A DNA stretch of 61,283 nt. It comes from a virus. The stretch covers positions 1 to 61,283 of IMG/VR virus record IMGVR_UViG_3300033571_013614; one strand, 5' to 3'. Below the pieces are notes generated by a model. That model saw only the letters and a program-made list of their open reading frames with translations, was not told the DNA's origin and did not search any database. Below, piece by piece: positions 15,601 through 24,123 of this stretch (its first letter is position 1; each line of letters begins with the position of its first letter). The translations under genes were made by a program, and so were the position numbers.

Positions 15601-18600
15601 TACCAAATCATGGTTTAATAAATGGACAAAAGGTAATTTATAATTCAGCAACTCCATCTGCAGGATTGGTTAATTCTAAATTGTACTATATTGTTGTTTC
15701 TGATGATAATACTATTTTATTATCAAATTATTACTATGATATTATTTCATCTAATGATGCTATTGAAATTGTCGAAATAGGAACTCAAGCAGCAGGAACT
15801 ATAGCACCAGTCAATCCAGAATTATTTGGTGTAAAAAATTCAACACTAGTATTTGATTTATCAGATCCAACTTTAGCATCAAATTCAGTCCCAGCATTTG
15901 AATTCAATTTTTATTTTGATGCTTTATTCCAAAAAGAATTCTATACTACAGATAACAATAAAGGTGCATTTAATATTAGAAAAAGTGGAGTAATTGGTGA
16001 ACCAGGTGCTAAATTAGAATTAGTCATAGATGATTTTGTCCCATCATCACTATATTACAATTTAACTCCTATTGATTATTCTGGAGCAACTGCATCAAAA
16101 TTAGAGATTATTAGTGATAAATTTAATATTAAAAATGGAAATAAGTTATCACTAATTAATAGTAAATTTAACGAGATTACTCCAGTATCTGGTATTACAA
16201 CAAATTCATTCACATATGCATTAGAACAAACGCCAGAAAGAATTAATTACAATAAAACAGAAGCAAAAATTAACTATACTACAAAATCTTCCAGTGCCAT
16301 AGGACCAGTAGCAAAAATAAATATTGATTCTGGTGGTAGAAATTACATCCGTTTACCAAACGTGGCTCAAGTTGTTAGTGGTTTAGGTACAGCGGCTTTA
16401 TTCTTACCTAGAAGTAAAACAATTGGAAAAGTTAATAGCGTAGTTCTCACTGACATTGGATTTGATTATCCATCAGATAAAACTTTAAGACCTTTAGCTA
16501 ATTTTCCATACACATACAAAATTGAACCCCTATCAAAATTTAAACGTATACAAATAGTTAATCCTGGTATAAATTATTTTGTTGCCCCACAACTTGCAGT
16601 TGTTGATGGATTTACTGGGAGAGTAAATACAGAAGTTTCTCTTGAATATGATATTGGGGATACTGAAGTTAGAGTTGTACGTAATACTACTGGTTTATAT
16701 AATGTTACACCAAAAATTATTCCAATTAATAACCCAAATGGTGTAAGAATTGATAATATTGTATTTGATCCTGGAACTTTAAACGTAACAGTATCATTTG
16801 CAGTTACATTCGCATCATCTCAAGATTATCCATTCATCGTTGGTGAAAAAATTATTGTTGAAAACACAAACGTTGACATTAATTTTGGTGGTAGGGGATA
16901 TAACTCTGCAGCGTATGATTATAGGTTATTTAGAATTACAGCAGCAAATCCAGATATTGGTGGAGATAATCCAACTTTAACATTTAATTTAACTGGATTT
17001 TTATCACCAGGAGAAGATCCTGGACTTTTCGATGGATTTGAATCTTTTGGTACAGCAACTCCAGAATCATATTTTCCAATTTTTGATATTGATCTAGAAA
17101 AAGATAGTTTTAGGGATGGTGAAATAATAGTAGCACAGGATGGAAATTTTGGTGTAGTTCAATCTTACGATAGGAGAAATGAATATCTAAAAATTAGATC
17201 TAAAAAAATATTTAAAGTTGATGACCTTATAATTGGTTCTTCTTCACAAAACAAAGGATTAATATCTTCTGTAGATGGAATTAGAGCAAAATATTTGATA
17301 GATTCAAATAGTATAACTAAAAAAGGTTGGTTAAGAGAAACAGGAAAACTAAATCAATCATTCCAGAGATTACATGATAATGATTATTATCAATATTTTT
17401 CATATTCTGTTAGATCTCCAATAGAATATCAAGTTTGGAATCCTTTGGTAAGTAATTTAACTCATACTGCAGGGTTTAAAAAGTTTAGTGAATTGATTAT
17501 TGACTCATACGATCCAACAGTAGGTGGAATTTCAACTGCTCAAAATTTAAATGCTTTAGTGGCAATTTCAGACTTAACTGAAATTGTTGATTTAAATTCC
17601 ATTAAAGACTTTGATATTGCTAGAGAAAAGAGTATCCAAGTAAACGATACTTTAGTATCAAATGAAATTTTATTCAATCTTCCATTTTTGGCACAATACC
17701 AAGAATTTATAGGAAATCGAGTTCTGACTGTAGATGATTTTAGTGACCAGTTTAATGGAGTTCAAAGAGGATTTGAATTAAAGTCTGGAAACTACCCAAT
17801 TTTTGAAGTTATTTTAAATGGTAGCGATCCTAATTTGATTTCCTTTACAGACGGCACACTGAATTTGACAAATCATTATTTTGTTAGTGGAGAAGAGATT
17901 GAATACATTCCACCAGATAATGATTTTACAAAAGCTATCAAAATTACACCAACTAATTTTGGACCTGGAATTGGAACTACAAGTTTTCTTCCTTCAAAAT
18001 TTATTGTAATTAAACAAGATAATCAAAAAATAAGAGTTGCTGTTTCGGCAACGGATGCACTACTCTTTAACCCAATTGGAGTTGGAATTACTGGTGTTGG
18101 AATAGGAAGTACTCATACTTTTAGATCAATATCACCAAATAATAGGATGTTGGTTACTATCAATGGAACAATTCAATCCCCACTTGTAGGAACAGCATAC
18201 ACAATAGCAACTACTTCTAGTGTTGGAATTGGAACAACTAATATTAATGTTGTTGGTGTAACCTCTATCTTTAGTGGAGATTTAATTCAGATTGATAATG
18301 AAATCATGTTAGTTTCTGCTGTCAATTCAGTTACTAATGTGTTAAATGTTAAGAGAGCATGGATGGGGACCACAGCAACCACCCATACAACCAACACAGT
18401 AGTCACAAAATTTGTTGGTAATTATAATGTAGCACAGAATAAACTTCATTTTTCTGAATCTATGTGGGGAAATATCCCTGTTGGGTTTGGTACAACTGCA
18501 ACTTCAGCAAATGAAGTTGATTATACTGGTCTAACAACTAGTTCTAGATTTAGTGGCAGAGTATTTTTAAGATCAGCACTAACTCAAGCGTTTACAACTA

Positions 18601-21600
18601 GTTTTATAAAAGCATATGATAATAATTATGTTTTTGATGATATTTCAAGTCAATTCAATGGAATTACAACAACATTTACTTTAAAATATCAAGGTAATAA
18701 TATTGGTAATATCATATCAGATAATACAATTATTTTAATAAATGATATTTTCCAAGGACCACAAAGACTAGGTAATGTTTTAACAAATATTCCTGGTGAT
18801 TATAAACTAATCAGTGGTGGTGGACAATTGCAAGTAGGTTTTGGTGGACCAATTGCAAATCCATCCATAACTAATGATATTAACGTAAATAATACTCCTA
18901 GAGGAGGAATTATAGTTAGTGTTGGATCTACAGAAGGATTTGGTTATCAACCATTAGTTGCTGCTGGAGGGACAGCATTAGTTTCATCAGCAGGAACAAT
19001 AACCCAAATTTCCATAGGTAATTCTGGTTCTGGATATAGATCTGGTTTACAAACAGTAAAGGTTGGTATTCAAACCGCTAGCTATGGTTCTGCAAACATA
19101 ACTTATATTGGCATTGCATCAGTTTTAAATGGACACGTTGTTGGCGTTGCAATAACTAATTCAAAAGTGTTTTATGTTCCAAGACAGGTTACTAATATTG
19201 GTTACAGTTCTATCACTGGAGTTACCACAGTAACAACCTCAACTCCACATGGATTGCAATTGGGTGAAGAAGTATCTATAGTTGGAGCAGCATTTACCTG
19301 TGATTATTATCCACCAATTGGAGTAAGTACCGCAGTATATAATAATATAACTGGAATAATGACAGTCACTACTGTTGGTGTAACAACTTTAAATGTTGTT
19401 AGCTTTACATATGACAATACAACTGGATTATCTACCGTTGTTACATCACAACCTCATAAGTTAATAACTCAAACTGCAATTGGTAGGAGTTTTAGTCTTG
19501 CTGGACTGGCATTAACCTGTGTTGGTTATGGTCAAACTTTTGCAGTTTATAATTTCATTTATGATAATACGACTGGTTTATCTACAGTATTTACTGTTGG
19601 TAATCATGGATTAAATGCAGGTGATAATTTTAAAATGAGAGAATTGGAGTTCTTCTGCACAGGACCTTCAGGAGTAACTACAACAATATTCCCAGATGGA
19701 ACTCAAGGTTATTTCTTCACAGTCAATACAGTAGGAACAACAACTTCATTTACTGTTAATGTTGGAGCATCTACCATACCACATACTTATGTTTCTGGTG
19801 GTGTAGTTCAAGTTGGTATTAACACTGATATCTTCCCTGGAGACCTAACAGTATCTCCATTGGGTAATACCTTTAAAGTTCTTTCAGCACCAGATTATTA
19901 TACATTTACTTTTAATTCTGGAATATCTACAATTCCACATTCATATGTGAGTGGTGGAACTTTAACTCTCGGTCACAAGTTAAAGGTTGGAACTGATGTA
20001 ATTTTAACAGGACTAGGATTTACAGGTTCTCTCGGAATAGTTACACATCCAAATATAAACACTACAGACTATTGTGGAACTCAGGTAACAAGAATTAATA
20101 ATATAAGTCAATTTGAACTTAATGTTGGAGTTGGTTCTACTCCACTAACATATGTTTCTGGAGGAACAGTTGAAGAGATTATTATTGCTCCTAGACAAAT
20201 TAATAATTCACCAACTGGTCAAGATCCTGCAGCAAATGGAACAGGTGTAGTTAAAATTGTTGATGATTATACATTTATTATTAATTCAGGAACATCACCA
20301 TACACTCATTTTTATAAGAAGTGTGGAAGTGTTACAAAACCTTTGGATGTAATATTTGACAATCCTTTAAACTATTACAATGTGCCATTAATTTATAAAC
20401 AAGGTGTTGTTGGATTTGGAACAGGAGCAACAGTTGATTTAGTTCCAAGTCAAGATAGTACAATTTTAAATTTTGAGATCAATAACTTTGGATATGGGTA
20501 TGGTTCTGGAGAAATATTAACAGTTGCTATTGGAGGAACAATTGGAATTCCAACTACAGGAATTTCAACATTTAAAAACTTTGAACTTACAATTGATAGG
20601 ACATATCAAAGTAAATTCTCTGGATGGAATGTTGGTGAGTTTATTGTTCTTGATGATATTTCAGTTTATTTTAATGGAAGAAGAAGATTATTCCCATTAA
20701 CTATAAATGGTGAAAGTATATCTTTCTTCGCTAAAGCAAATTCTGGAATTAATTTACAATCCAATTTACTTGTTTTTATAAACGATACTTTACAAACACC
20801 AGGGGAAGGATACCAATTTAATGGGGGAAGTACTTTAAGATTTACTGAAGCACCTAAGGGTGCAGTCGCTGGGTTTAGTACTATTGGCGATAAAGCTAAA
20901 GTTTTAATGTACACAGGAACTCAATCAATTGACGTTAAAACAGTTGATGTATTGCCAAGTGTTAAAGTTGGTGATGATGTCCAATTGTACAGTGATACTG
21001 ATGATACCTTTACGGAGGAACAAAGATTGGTAATGGATGTAGTATCAGCAGATAAAATTATTACCAATAACTATGGTGGTCAAGGTGTAACTCTTAATGA
21101 ATTATTCTCTAGACCAATCAGTTGGTTTAAACAAACTGTTGATAAGATTATTGATAATGAATTTGTTGGTAAAGACCGCATTTATTATGAACCAATAATT
21201 AATCCAAGTACTAATATAATTGAATCTGTTGGAATTGGATCAACATATGTCTTTGTCTATAATATTAGACCACTATTTGATGATTCTTTTGAGGGTATTC
21301 CTCTTCAAGAAAGATCAATTATAGAAATAATTAATCAAGAAAATCTTGATACTGCAACTGCAACTGCAACAATCGGTGCTGGTGGTTCAATTAGTAATAT
21401 TACAATAACAAATCCTGGATATGGATATACTATTGCTCCAGAGATAACAGTACAGAGACCATATGGGTTTGGAACCCAGGCAACTGCATCTGCAACTATT
21501 GGTGCTGGAGGGTCAATAACTTCAATAACTGTAGGAACAGGGGGAACGAATTATTATTATGGTCCTTTAGGATCATTGTCAATATCACAACAAGGTAGTG

Positions 21601-22496
21601 GATTTCCACCATTACAAGTTGGACAAAACACTTTTTACAAAGCAAAACTAAAGTCTCAAAGTGGTATTGGTAGAGGAGCAACTGCAGATATCCAGATTAG
21701 CATATTAAACTTTAATATTGCTTCAATATCAATTACTGGTGGTGGTGCAAATTATGCTGTGGGAGATATTTTATATGTTGATACATTTGATAATGTTGGA
21801 TTGGCAACCACTTCTAGAAAGTGGGCATTAAGATCACCAATGAAATTTAGCGTATCTTCGATTTTACCACCTCCAGTTTTAATTGCACCACCAAAAAGAT
21901 CAGTTGAAGAAGTGATTAGAGTTGATTATGAGGGTGATTATGGAATTATTGTTGGAGTTGGAACAACATCATGCTCTGGGGTTACTACATGCTTAGGATT
22001 AGAACTTGATTTATTCATTCCTCTAGATTCTAGAATTAGAAAGAGTTTAAATATATCAAAGACTGGAATTACTACTGGATATCTATTCAATGTCGTTGAT
22101 TCTGGTTTTGGAACAGCACCACAAACATCTTTAAGAAGTAATGGGTCTGTTTTAGGAATTTCCACCCAGTTTGTTAATATGACTTTTGAGTGTACACATT
22201 GGTACACAAAACAAGCAGTTATACCACCTGGTATTAGTGGTTTAGCTTCAACTGTTGGAATTGCGACTACTGTAACAACTGTTGTTGTTAAACTATTAAA
22301 TAATCCTCCAAGCAATATAGTTGGATTTGGAACAACAGCATTTTATGGTAAATATACTTGGGGTAAAATAAATATGCCAGTAAGAGTAAGTCCTACTGAA
22401 TTCTTAGCTCAGAACGGTACAAAGCAATCTGGTATAGGAACTAATCCAGTTATACGAAGAAAAAATTCTTTAAAATATTTGGGTTACCTTGGTTAA
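9633..22496 (+). CDS. gp7: Giant baseplate wedge protein gp7
   Basis: A 4287-residue protein in the gp7 slot between gp6 and gp8; T4 gp7 has 1032 residues. The N-terminus (SDQLPSFVRDGYPEFVEFLK) is the cyanophage gp7 type. Later parts look like added modules: an IDNEI beta module (about 67-127 and 2856-2930), many glycine-rich SGxGYxxPP units, a YHYH-like domain (about 1225-1320), a carbohydrate-binding-like jelly roll (about 1625-1800, closing with WGAQVELGS), three D-x-S-x-x-FNG modules and four YVSGG units. It is a single frame with no sign of breaks. The extra modules probably form peripheral fibres or glycan-binding arms; this is inference. Confidence 0.85.
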   Translation: MKNRVNIKNLVSDQLPSFVRDGYPEFVEFLKDYYDSLEFPGGPVDILNNIDEYTKLDNITELTYYTELTANVDYGAVDISVSSTDGFPLYNGLLQIDNEIILYESKNQTTFLNCKRGFSGITTYTSPESETLTFSTSIIDAHTSNTIVYNLHSLFLAELYKKFKYQYAPGFEDIEFYKELNEKILVSNLKDFYASKGANSSFDILFKSIWGSPVQIIKPRDFLIQPSDADYRITRDLVIKRLSGNPQELVNKTLYQDETQTIPKAAGSITNVEQLFKDGEEYFRLSLDYNPELETFNFTVHPKTKITNPVGLGQTYLDVDSTLSFTNSGTLVVFDNNVEYKFTYSGKSCTQFFGLSSPIAINLNQDITTPDYAYAISESGDQIRVKITGVLGDLELDRESSYYYELEDQVEIVSLGADSEEQIRSSWINNVSPEYEIEQITQVALKLNGAAQYRIKTYDPNIFTLGDIGTIKGSDGNQYDIFVIAVSNKYEFDVNLTTRINTSDVRYSIRKGISKTKSNNQPEINIISADIQNVYTDDDDTYVVSSSLPNYYNTPIIVEDLSVTFTGQYDGFDINIGSNSFISGEAVYYSRNNNVGLNIAEGPYFVYKVNSSTIRLATSRANIRSGQFVYVFGTVLNNKISLLKYYNRRLQSQDIIRKFSPSVDDDIIENRITKPGTVGLFLNGVEALNYKSSDTIYSGPIEEIVVSSVGDANYDVINPPVMVISDNVGVGNTIFGSGAEGICNVVGTLSRINILDKGFDYTDEPKITISGGNGTGAEAKANLSKIIHSVSFNAGSLYDQVNLSENSIGFTTYHKFRDFERVIYNSQNQPKISNLVDDAIYFVKIITPTKIKLHNTLDDAITGINTVILGSYGEGLQKLTSSDKKKVISSIEVITPGRNYTNKTLFFDKDSISTFNNTIKIINHGYTDKEIILFNSDGVLPVGLNTNSEYYVKVVDKDTFRVASVEPVGVGSTISSDYNYVNRRFIDFNNGGLGQHNIKYQSITLKIESPIGVTTFAGQDFNAKVRPIFTGSIQSVSLKNKGDNYGDPNVVNYNRQPDISLLNGENAQISVIVSSQGKIIGAIVNNPGSNYNSPPLLEVLGSGSGAILVPIIVNGAIVDVKIIESGFNYSQVDTTVKVVPTGSNARFEAKIKSWNINVVERIFQSDQVNSDDGIITTPLASERGLQFTHAYAARELRKKLLATSLDLVGNTVYREDIENDNNPVKYHSPIIGWAYDGNPIYGPYGYADKEGGAVVRLNSGYELNLQAYRPSTSSFPPGYFIQDYEFTNNGDLDIHNGRYCKTPEFPNGVYAYFATVNSIKNASGPFNGFLKPVFPYIIGDTFKSKIIDYNFDQYSNLSFVDLNNTGWIRYTTPLGLLLNKTRYQGFIQPDTFSRGFTEVSSVSSGELTELQIISPGDNYSIQDNIFFNSQGTGGSGAYARISEIKGRDVSSISYSFRKLVDVEFTPFGSLGKFVGFASTSHSLINGDIVSVQNLNILSTNFASSYVVGISTNTLTLSNNTPNASQTGIVTYLNVSGNLNFPVASVNDVYKIGPERVKIINVYPQDSRIKVYRSFGGSTSIAHTAGDSLIELSRKITFNSGFSTSTEYKLNSEYYFDPRESAIIPSENLILYSNPIPPSLVPTAWDYYSVGVGTGSVEYFSDNSPDGSNNAAKVAFASTTGSSDAFGIKYESVSLSSGNNTFSVFLRGHTGGEQVYFILDDGGSYYSQLVTLTTNWRRYSLTALTGAGLHRIRIGTYGPQGLTLNSSPTFYVWGAQVELGSLTSSYYSTSGSPLSRASQKSGLLFFSNPGVTQKKGIKTIPNTFYLPNHGFKTGDKVKYNVGHGYTGVSVSYGTTTTPLLNSQTLYIASYDSDFIGVSTQRIGIGSTGGFVGIGSDVLEIFKIANYGTGEVHSIKTDLPLTIRGDVYKKTATVITEREHGLTNGDIVDLKVISGVSTNFYVTYDDINRRLLINPRSFIDTDINLSRNTITIPNHGLINGQKVIYNSATPSAGLVNSKLYYIVVSDDNTILLSNYYYDIISSNDAIEIVEIGTQAAGTIAPVNPELFGVKNSTLVFDLSDPTLASNSVPAFEFNFYFDALFQKEFYTTDNNKGAFNIRKSGVIGEPGAKLELVIDDFVPSSLYYNLTPIDYSGATASKLEIISDKFNIKNGNKLSLINSKFNEITPVSGITTNSFTYALEQTPERINYNKTEAKINYTTKSSSAIGPVAKINIDSGGRNYIRLPNVAQVVSGLGTAALFLPRSKTIGKVNSVVLTDIGFDYPSDKTLRPLANFPYTYKIEPLSKFKRIQIVNPGINYFVAPQLAVVDGFTGRVNTEVSLEYDIGDTEVRVVRNTTGLYNVTPKIIPINNPNGVRIDNIVFDPGTLNVTVSFAVTFASSQDYPFIVGEKIIVENTNVDINFGGRGYNSAAYDYRLFRITAANPDIGGDNPTLTFNLTGFLSPGEDPGLFDGFESFGTATPESYFPIFDIDLEKDSFRDGEIIVAQDGNFGVVQSYDRRNEYLKIRSKKIFKVDDLIIGSSSQNKGLISSVDGIRAKYLIDSNSITKKGWLRETGKLNQSFQRLHDNDYYQYFSYSVRSPIEYQVWNPLVSNLTHTAGFKKFSELIIDSYDPTVGGISTAQNLNALVAISDLTEIVDLNSIKDFDIAREKSIQVNDTLVSNEILFNLPFLAQYQEFIGNRVLTVDDFSDQFNGVQRGFELKSGNYPIFEVILNGSDPNLISFTDGTLNLTNHYFVSGEEIEYIPPDNDFTKAIKITPTNFGPGIGTTSFLPSKFIVIKQDNQKIRVAVSATDALLFNPIGVGITGVGIGSTHTFRSISPNNRMLVTINGTIQSPLVGTAYTIATTSSVGIGTTNINVVGVTSIFSGDLIQIDNEIMLVSAVNSVTNVLNVKRAWMGTTATTHTTNTVVTKFVGNYNVAQNKLHFSESMWGNIPVGFGTTATSANEVDYTGLTTSSRFSGRVFLRSALTQAFTTSFIKAYDNNYVFDDISSQFNGITTTFTLKYQGNNIGNIISDNTIILINDIFQGPQRLGNVLTNIPGDYKLISGGGQLQVGFGGPIANPSITNDINVNNTPRGGIIVSVGSTEGFGYQPLVAAGGTALVSSAGTITQISIGNSGSGYRSGLQTVKVGIQTASYGSANITYIGIASVLNGHVVGVAITNSKVFYVPRQVTNIGYSSITGVTTVTTSTPHGLQLGEEVSIVGAAFTCDYYPPIGVSTAVYNNITGIMTVTTVGVTTLNVVSFTYDNTTGLSTVVTSQPHKLITQTAIGRSFSLAGLALTCVGYGQTFAVYNFIYDNTTGLSTVFTVGNHGLNAGDNFKMRELEFFCTGPSGVTTTIFPDGTQGYFFTVNTVGTTTSFTVNVGASTIPHTYVSGGVVQVGINTDIFPGDLTVSPLGNTFKVLSAPDYYTFTFNSGISTIPHSYVSGGTLTLGHKLKVGTDVILTGLGFTGSLGIVTHPNINTTDYCGTQVTRINNISQFELNVGVGSTPLTYVSGGTVEEIIIAPRQINNSPTGQDPAANGTGVVKIVDDYTFIINSGTSPYTHFYKKCGSVTKPLDVIFDNPLNYYNVPLIYKQGVVGFGTGATVDLVPSQDSTILNFEINNFGYGYGSGEILTVAIGGTIGIPTTGISTFKNFELTIDRTYQSKFSGWNVGEFIVLDDISVYFNGRRRLFPLTINGESISFFAKANSGINLQSNLLVFINDTLQTPGEGYQFNGGSTLRFTEAPKGAVAGFSTIGDKAKVLMYTGTQSIDVKTVDVLPSVKVGDDVQLYSDTDDTFTEEQRLVMDVVSADKIITNNYGGQGVTLNELFSRPISWFKQTVDKIIDNEFVGKDRIYYEPIINPSTNIIESVGIGSTYVFVYNIRPLFDDSFEGIPLQERSIIEIINQENLDTATATATIGAGGSISNITITNPGYGYTIAPEITVQRPYGFGTQATASATIGAGGSITSITVGTGGTNYYYGPLGSLSISQQGSGFPPLQVGQNTFYKAKLKSQSGIGRGATADIQISILNFNIASISITGGGANYAVGDILYVDTFDNVGLATTSRKWALRSPMKFSVSSILPPPVLIAPPKRSVEEVIRVDYEGDYGIIVGVGTTSCSGVTTCLGLELDLFIPLDSRIRKSLNISKTGITTGYLFNVVDSGFGTAPQTSLRSNGSVLGISTQFVNMTFECTHWYTKQAVIPPGISGLASTVGIATTVTTVVVKLLNNPPSNIVGFGTTAFYGKYTWGKINMPVRVSPTEFLAQNGTKQSGIGTNPVIRRKNSLKYLGYLG
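13308..13596 (+). other. YHYH-like domain in gp7
   Basis: Residues about 1225-1320 contain YHSPIIGWAYDGNPIYGPYG, then an FPPGYFIQDYEF stretch, the pattern of YHYH domains seen in marine bacterial surface proteins and cyanophage tail proteins. The function of the domain is not established. Confidence 0.7.
14505..15030 (+). other. Carbohydrate-binding-like jelly roll in gp7
   Basis: Residues about 1625-1800 follow the layout of the lectin-like module found in many phage tail proteins: NLILYSNPI start, NTFSVFLRG middle, TTNWRRYSLT, and the hallmark FYVWGAQVELGSLTSSY close followed by SRAS. It probably binds a host glycan; inferred from the pattern only. Confidence 0.65.
17721..20870 (+). repeat. 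Three FNG modules within gp7
   Basis: Related modules begin near 17721 (VDDFSDQFNG), 18631 (FDDISSQFNG) and 20647 (LDDISVYFNG). The second and third continue to an ILIND/VFIND-x-x-Q-x-P turn and a glycine-rich strand. They are protein-level repeats and have diverged in DNA. Confidence 0.6.
19750..20330 (+). repeat. Four YVSGG-type repeats within gp7
   Basis: Units FTVNVGASTIPHTYVSGG (about 19750), FTFNSGISTIPHSYVSGG (about 19908), FELNVGVGSTPLTYVSGG (about 20113) and a decayed FIINSGTSPYTHFYKKCG (about 20274). Spacing is uneven (about 160-200 nt), so each sits in a larger, variable module. Confidence 0.65.
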
Positions 22497-22502
22497 TAAA
22501 TA
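22495..22502 (+). promoter_or_regulatory. Late promoter for gp8
   Basis: AATAAATA overlapping the end of gp7, 28 nt before the gp8 ATG. One mismatch to the T4 late box. Confidence 0.55.
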
Positions 22503-22530
22503 TAAGATATAGAAGGTTTAAATTACTAAA

Positions 22531-24114
22531 ATGGCAGCAATTATAACTGATTTATTGAGAGTTAAGAACGCTAGAAGTTTTATTGATAAAATTAGAGACC
22601 CTAGCAATTCCTATTATACTTTTATTGGATTACCCAACGCAACTGAAGTACAAGATAATTGGAATACTACTCCACCATCTCCAAGAGATTGTTTTGATGA
22701 TACCAATTTTTATTGGGATACTATGATTGCTTTGAAAAAAATTGCTGCCGATGACATTAGACCAGTTGTTAGAAAGATACAATGGGCTTCAGCAACAATT
22801 TATGATATGTACAGACATGATGTTAATAGAAACAATTTATCTAAACCATCAAATAAAACAAGTTTATATTCTTCAAATTATTTTGTAGTAAATAGTGAAT
22901 TTAGAGTTTATATTTGCTTAAATAATGGAATTGACCCAGAGAATCCCAACGGAAAACCATCTCTCGATGAACCAAAATTTACAGATTTAGAACCAAGAGC
23001 TGCTGGAACCAGTGGTGATGGATATGTTTGGAAGTATCTTTATACAATCAGTCCAAGTGATGTTATTAAGTTTGATTCCTTGAATTTTATTCCACTACCA
23101 GTTGATTGGGAAACTAATTCTGATTATGTGACGATTAGAAATAATGCAGAAACAAGTGGACAATTAAAGACCGTTACTATAAAGAATAGAGGATACTTGG
23201 TTGGTCCTCCGAATACAACATACACAAGAGTTCCAATTAAAGGTGATGGTAATGGTGCAGAGTGTACAATTGTAGTTAACAATGATGCAAAAGTAGAATC
23301 AGTAACAATTTCCAATGGAGGAAGTGGATATACCTACGCAAGTATTGATTTAATTGGAGGCAACGTTCCTACTGGGTCACTTACACCAGTATTTGATGTA
23401 ATTATTCCGCCTCCTGGTGGGCATGGATATGATGTATATAAAGAGTTGGGTGCAACAAATGTCTTGATTTATTCAAGAATTGAAAATGATGAGCAAAATC
23501 CAGACTTTGTGACAGGAACTTCTATTGCGAGGATTGGTATTGTTGAAAATCCACAAGCTTTTGAGTCTTCTACAGTAATTACTGAGGATAGGGTCAGTTC
23601 TTTATATGCAATAAAATTAAAGGGTCTTGCGCCAAATGTTGATGATTATAAGTTGACTACTTTTATACAAAATTCATATATTACTCAAACTGTCGGAACA
23701 GGTGCCACAGCTATTGGTAGAGTGGTATCTTATGATGCTCAAACTGGAGTATTGAAGTATTGGCAAGATAGATCATTGGTTGGATTTAACACAGATGGAA
23801 CTCAAAAATTAAATCCAACTTATGGTTATAAACTTAATGGTTTTACGCCAACTATTACTGCTGGAGGTTCCTTAAGAATTGTTGGAGGTTCTAAAGATCT
23901 TTATATTGATGATGGATTTGGAACTGATAGTAATCCTGGTATCAGTACTGTGATAAATAATAAGACCTACTACTTGGGTCAAACTTTTATCAAAGGTATA
24001 GCATCACCAGAAGTTCAAAAATATTCTGGAACCATTTTATATGTTGATAATAGACCATCCATTACCAGGTCTGTGAGTCAAAGAGAAGATATCAAAGTTA
24101 TTTTGCAATTTTAA
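22531..24114 (+). CDS. gp8: Baseplate wedge protein gp8
   Basis: A 527-residue wedge protein (T4 gp8 is 334). GDGYVWKYLYTISP, PLPVDWET and the C-terminal YVDNRPSITRSVSQRED match the T4 gp8 pattern (GDGYVWEYLF ... ENRPPI). The extra length includes a glycine-rich module at about residues 211-290 (SNGGSGYTYASIDLIGG). It joins gp7 and the peripheral baseplate proteins. Confidence 0.9.
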   Translation: MAAIITDLLRVKNARSFIDKIRDPSNSYYTFIGLPNATEVQDNWNTTPPSPRDCFDDTNFYWDTMIALKKIAADDIRPVVRKIQWASATIYDMYRHDVNRNNLSKPSNKTSLYSSNYFVVNSEFRVYICLNNGIDPENPNGKPSLDEPKFTDLEPRAAGTSGDGYVWKYLYTISPSDVIKFDSLNFIPLPVDWETNSDYVTIRNNAETSGQLKTVTIKNRGYLVGPPNTTYTRVPIKGDGNGAECTIVVNNDAKVESVTISNGGSGYTYASIDLIGGNVPTGSLTPVFDVIIPPPGGHGYDVYKELGATNVLIYSRIENDEQNPDFVTGTSIARIGIVENPQAFESSTVITEDRVSSLYAIKLKGLAPNVDDYKLTTFIQNSYITQTVGTGATAIGRVVSYDAQTGVLKYWQDRSLVGFNTDGTQKLNPTYGYKLNGFTPTITAGGSLRIVGGSKDLYIDDGFGTDSNPGISTVINNKTYYLGQTFIKGIASPEVQKYSGTILYVDNRPSITRSVSQREDIKVILQF

Positions 24115-24123
24115 TAGAGAATC

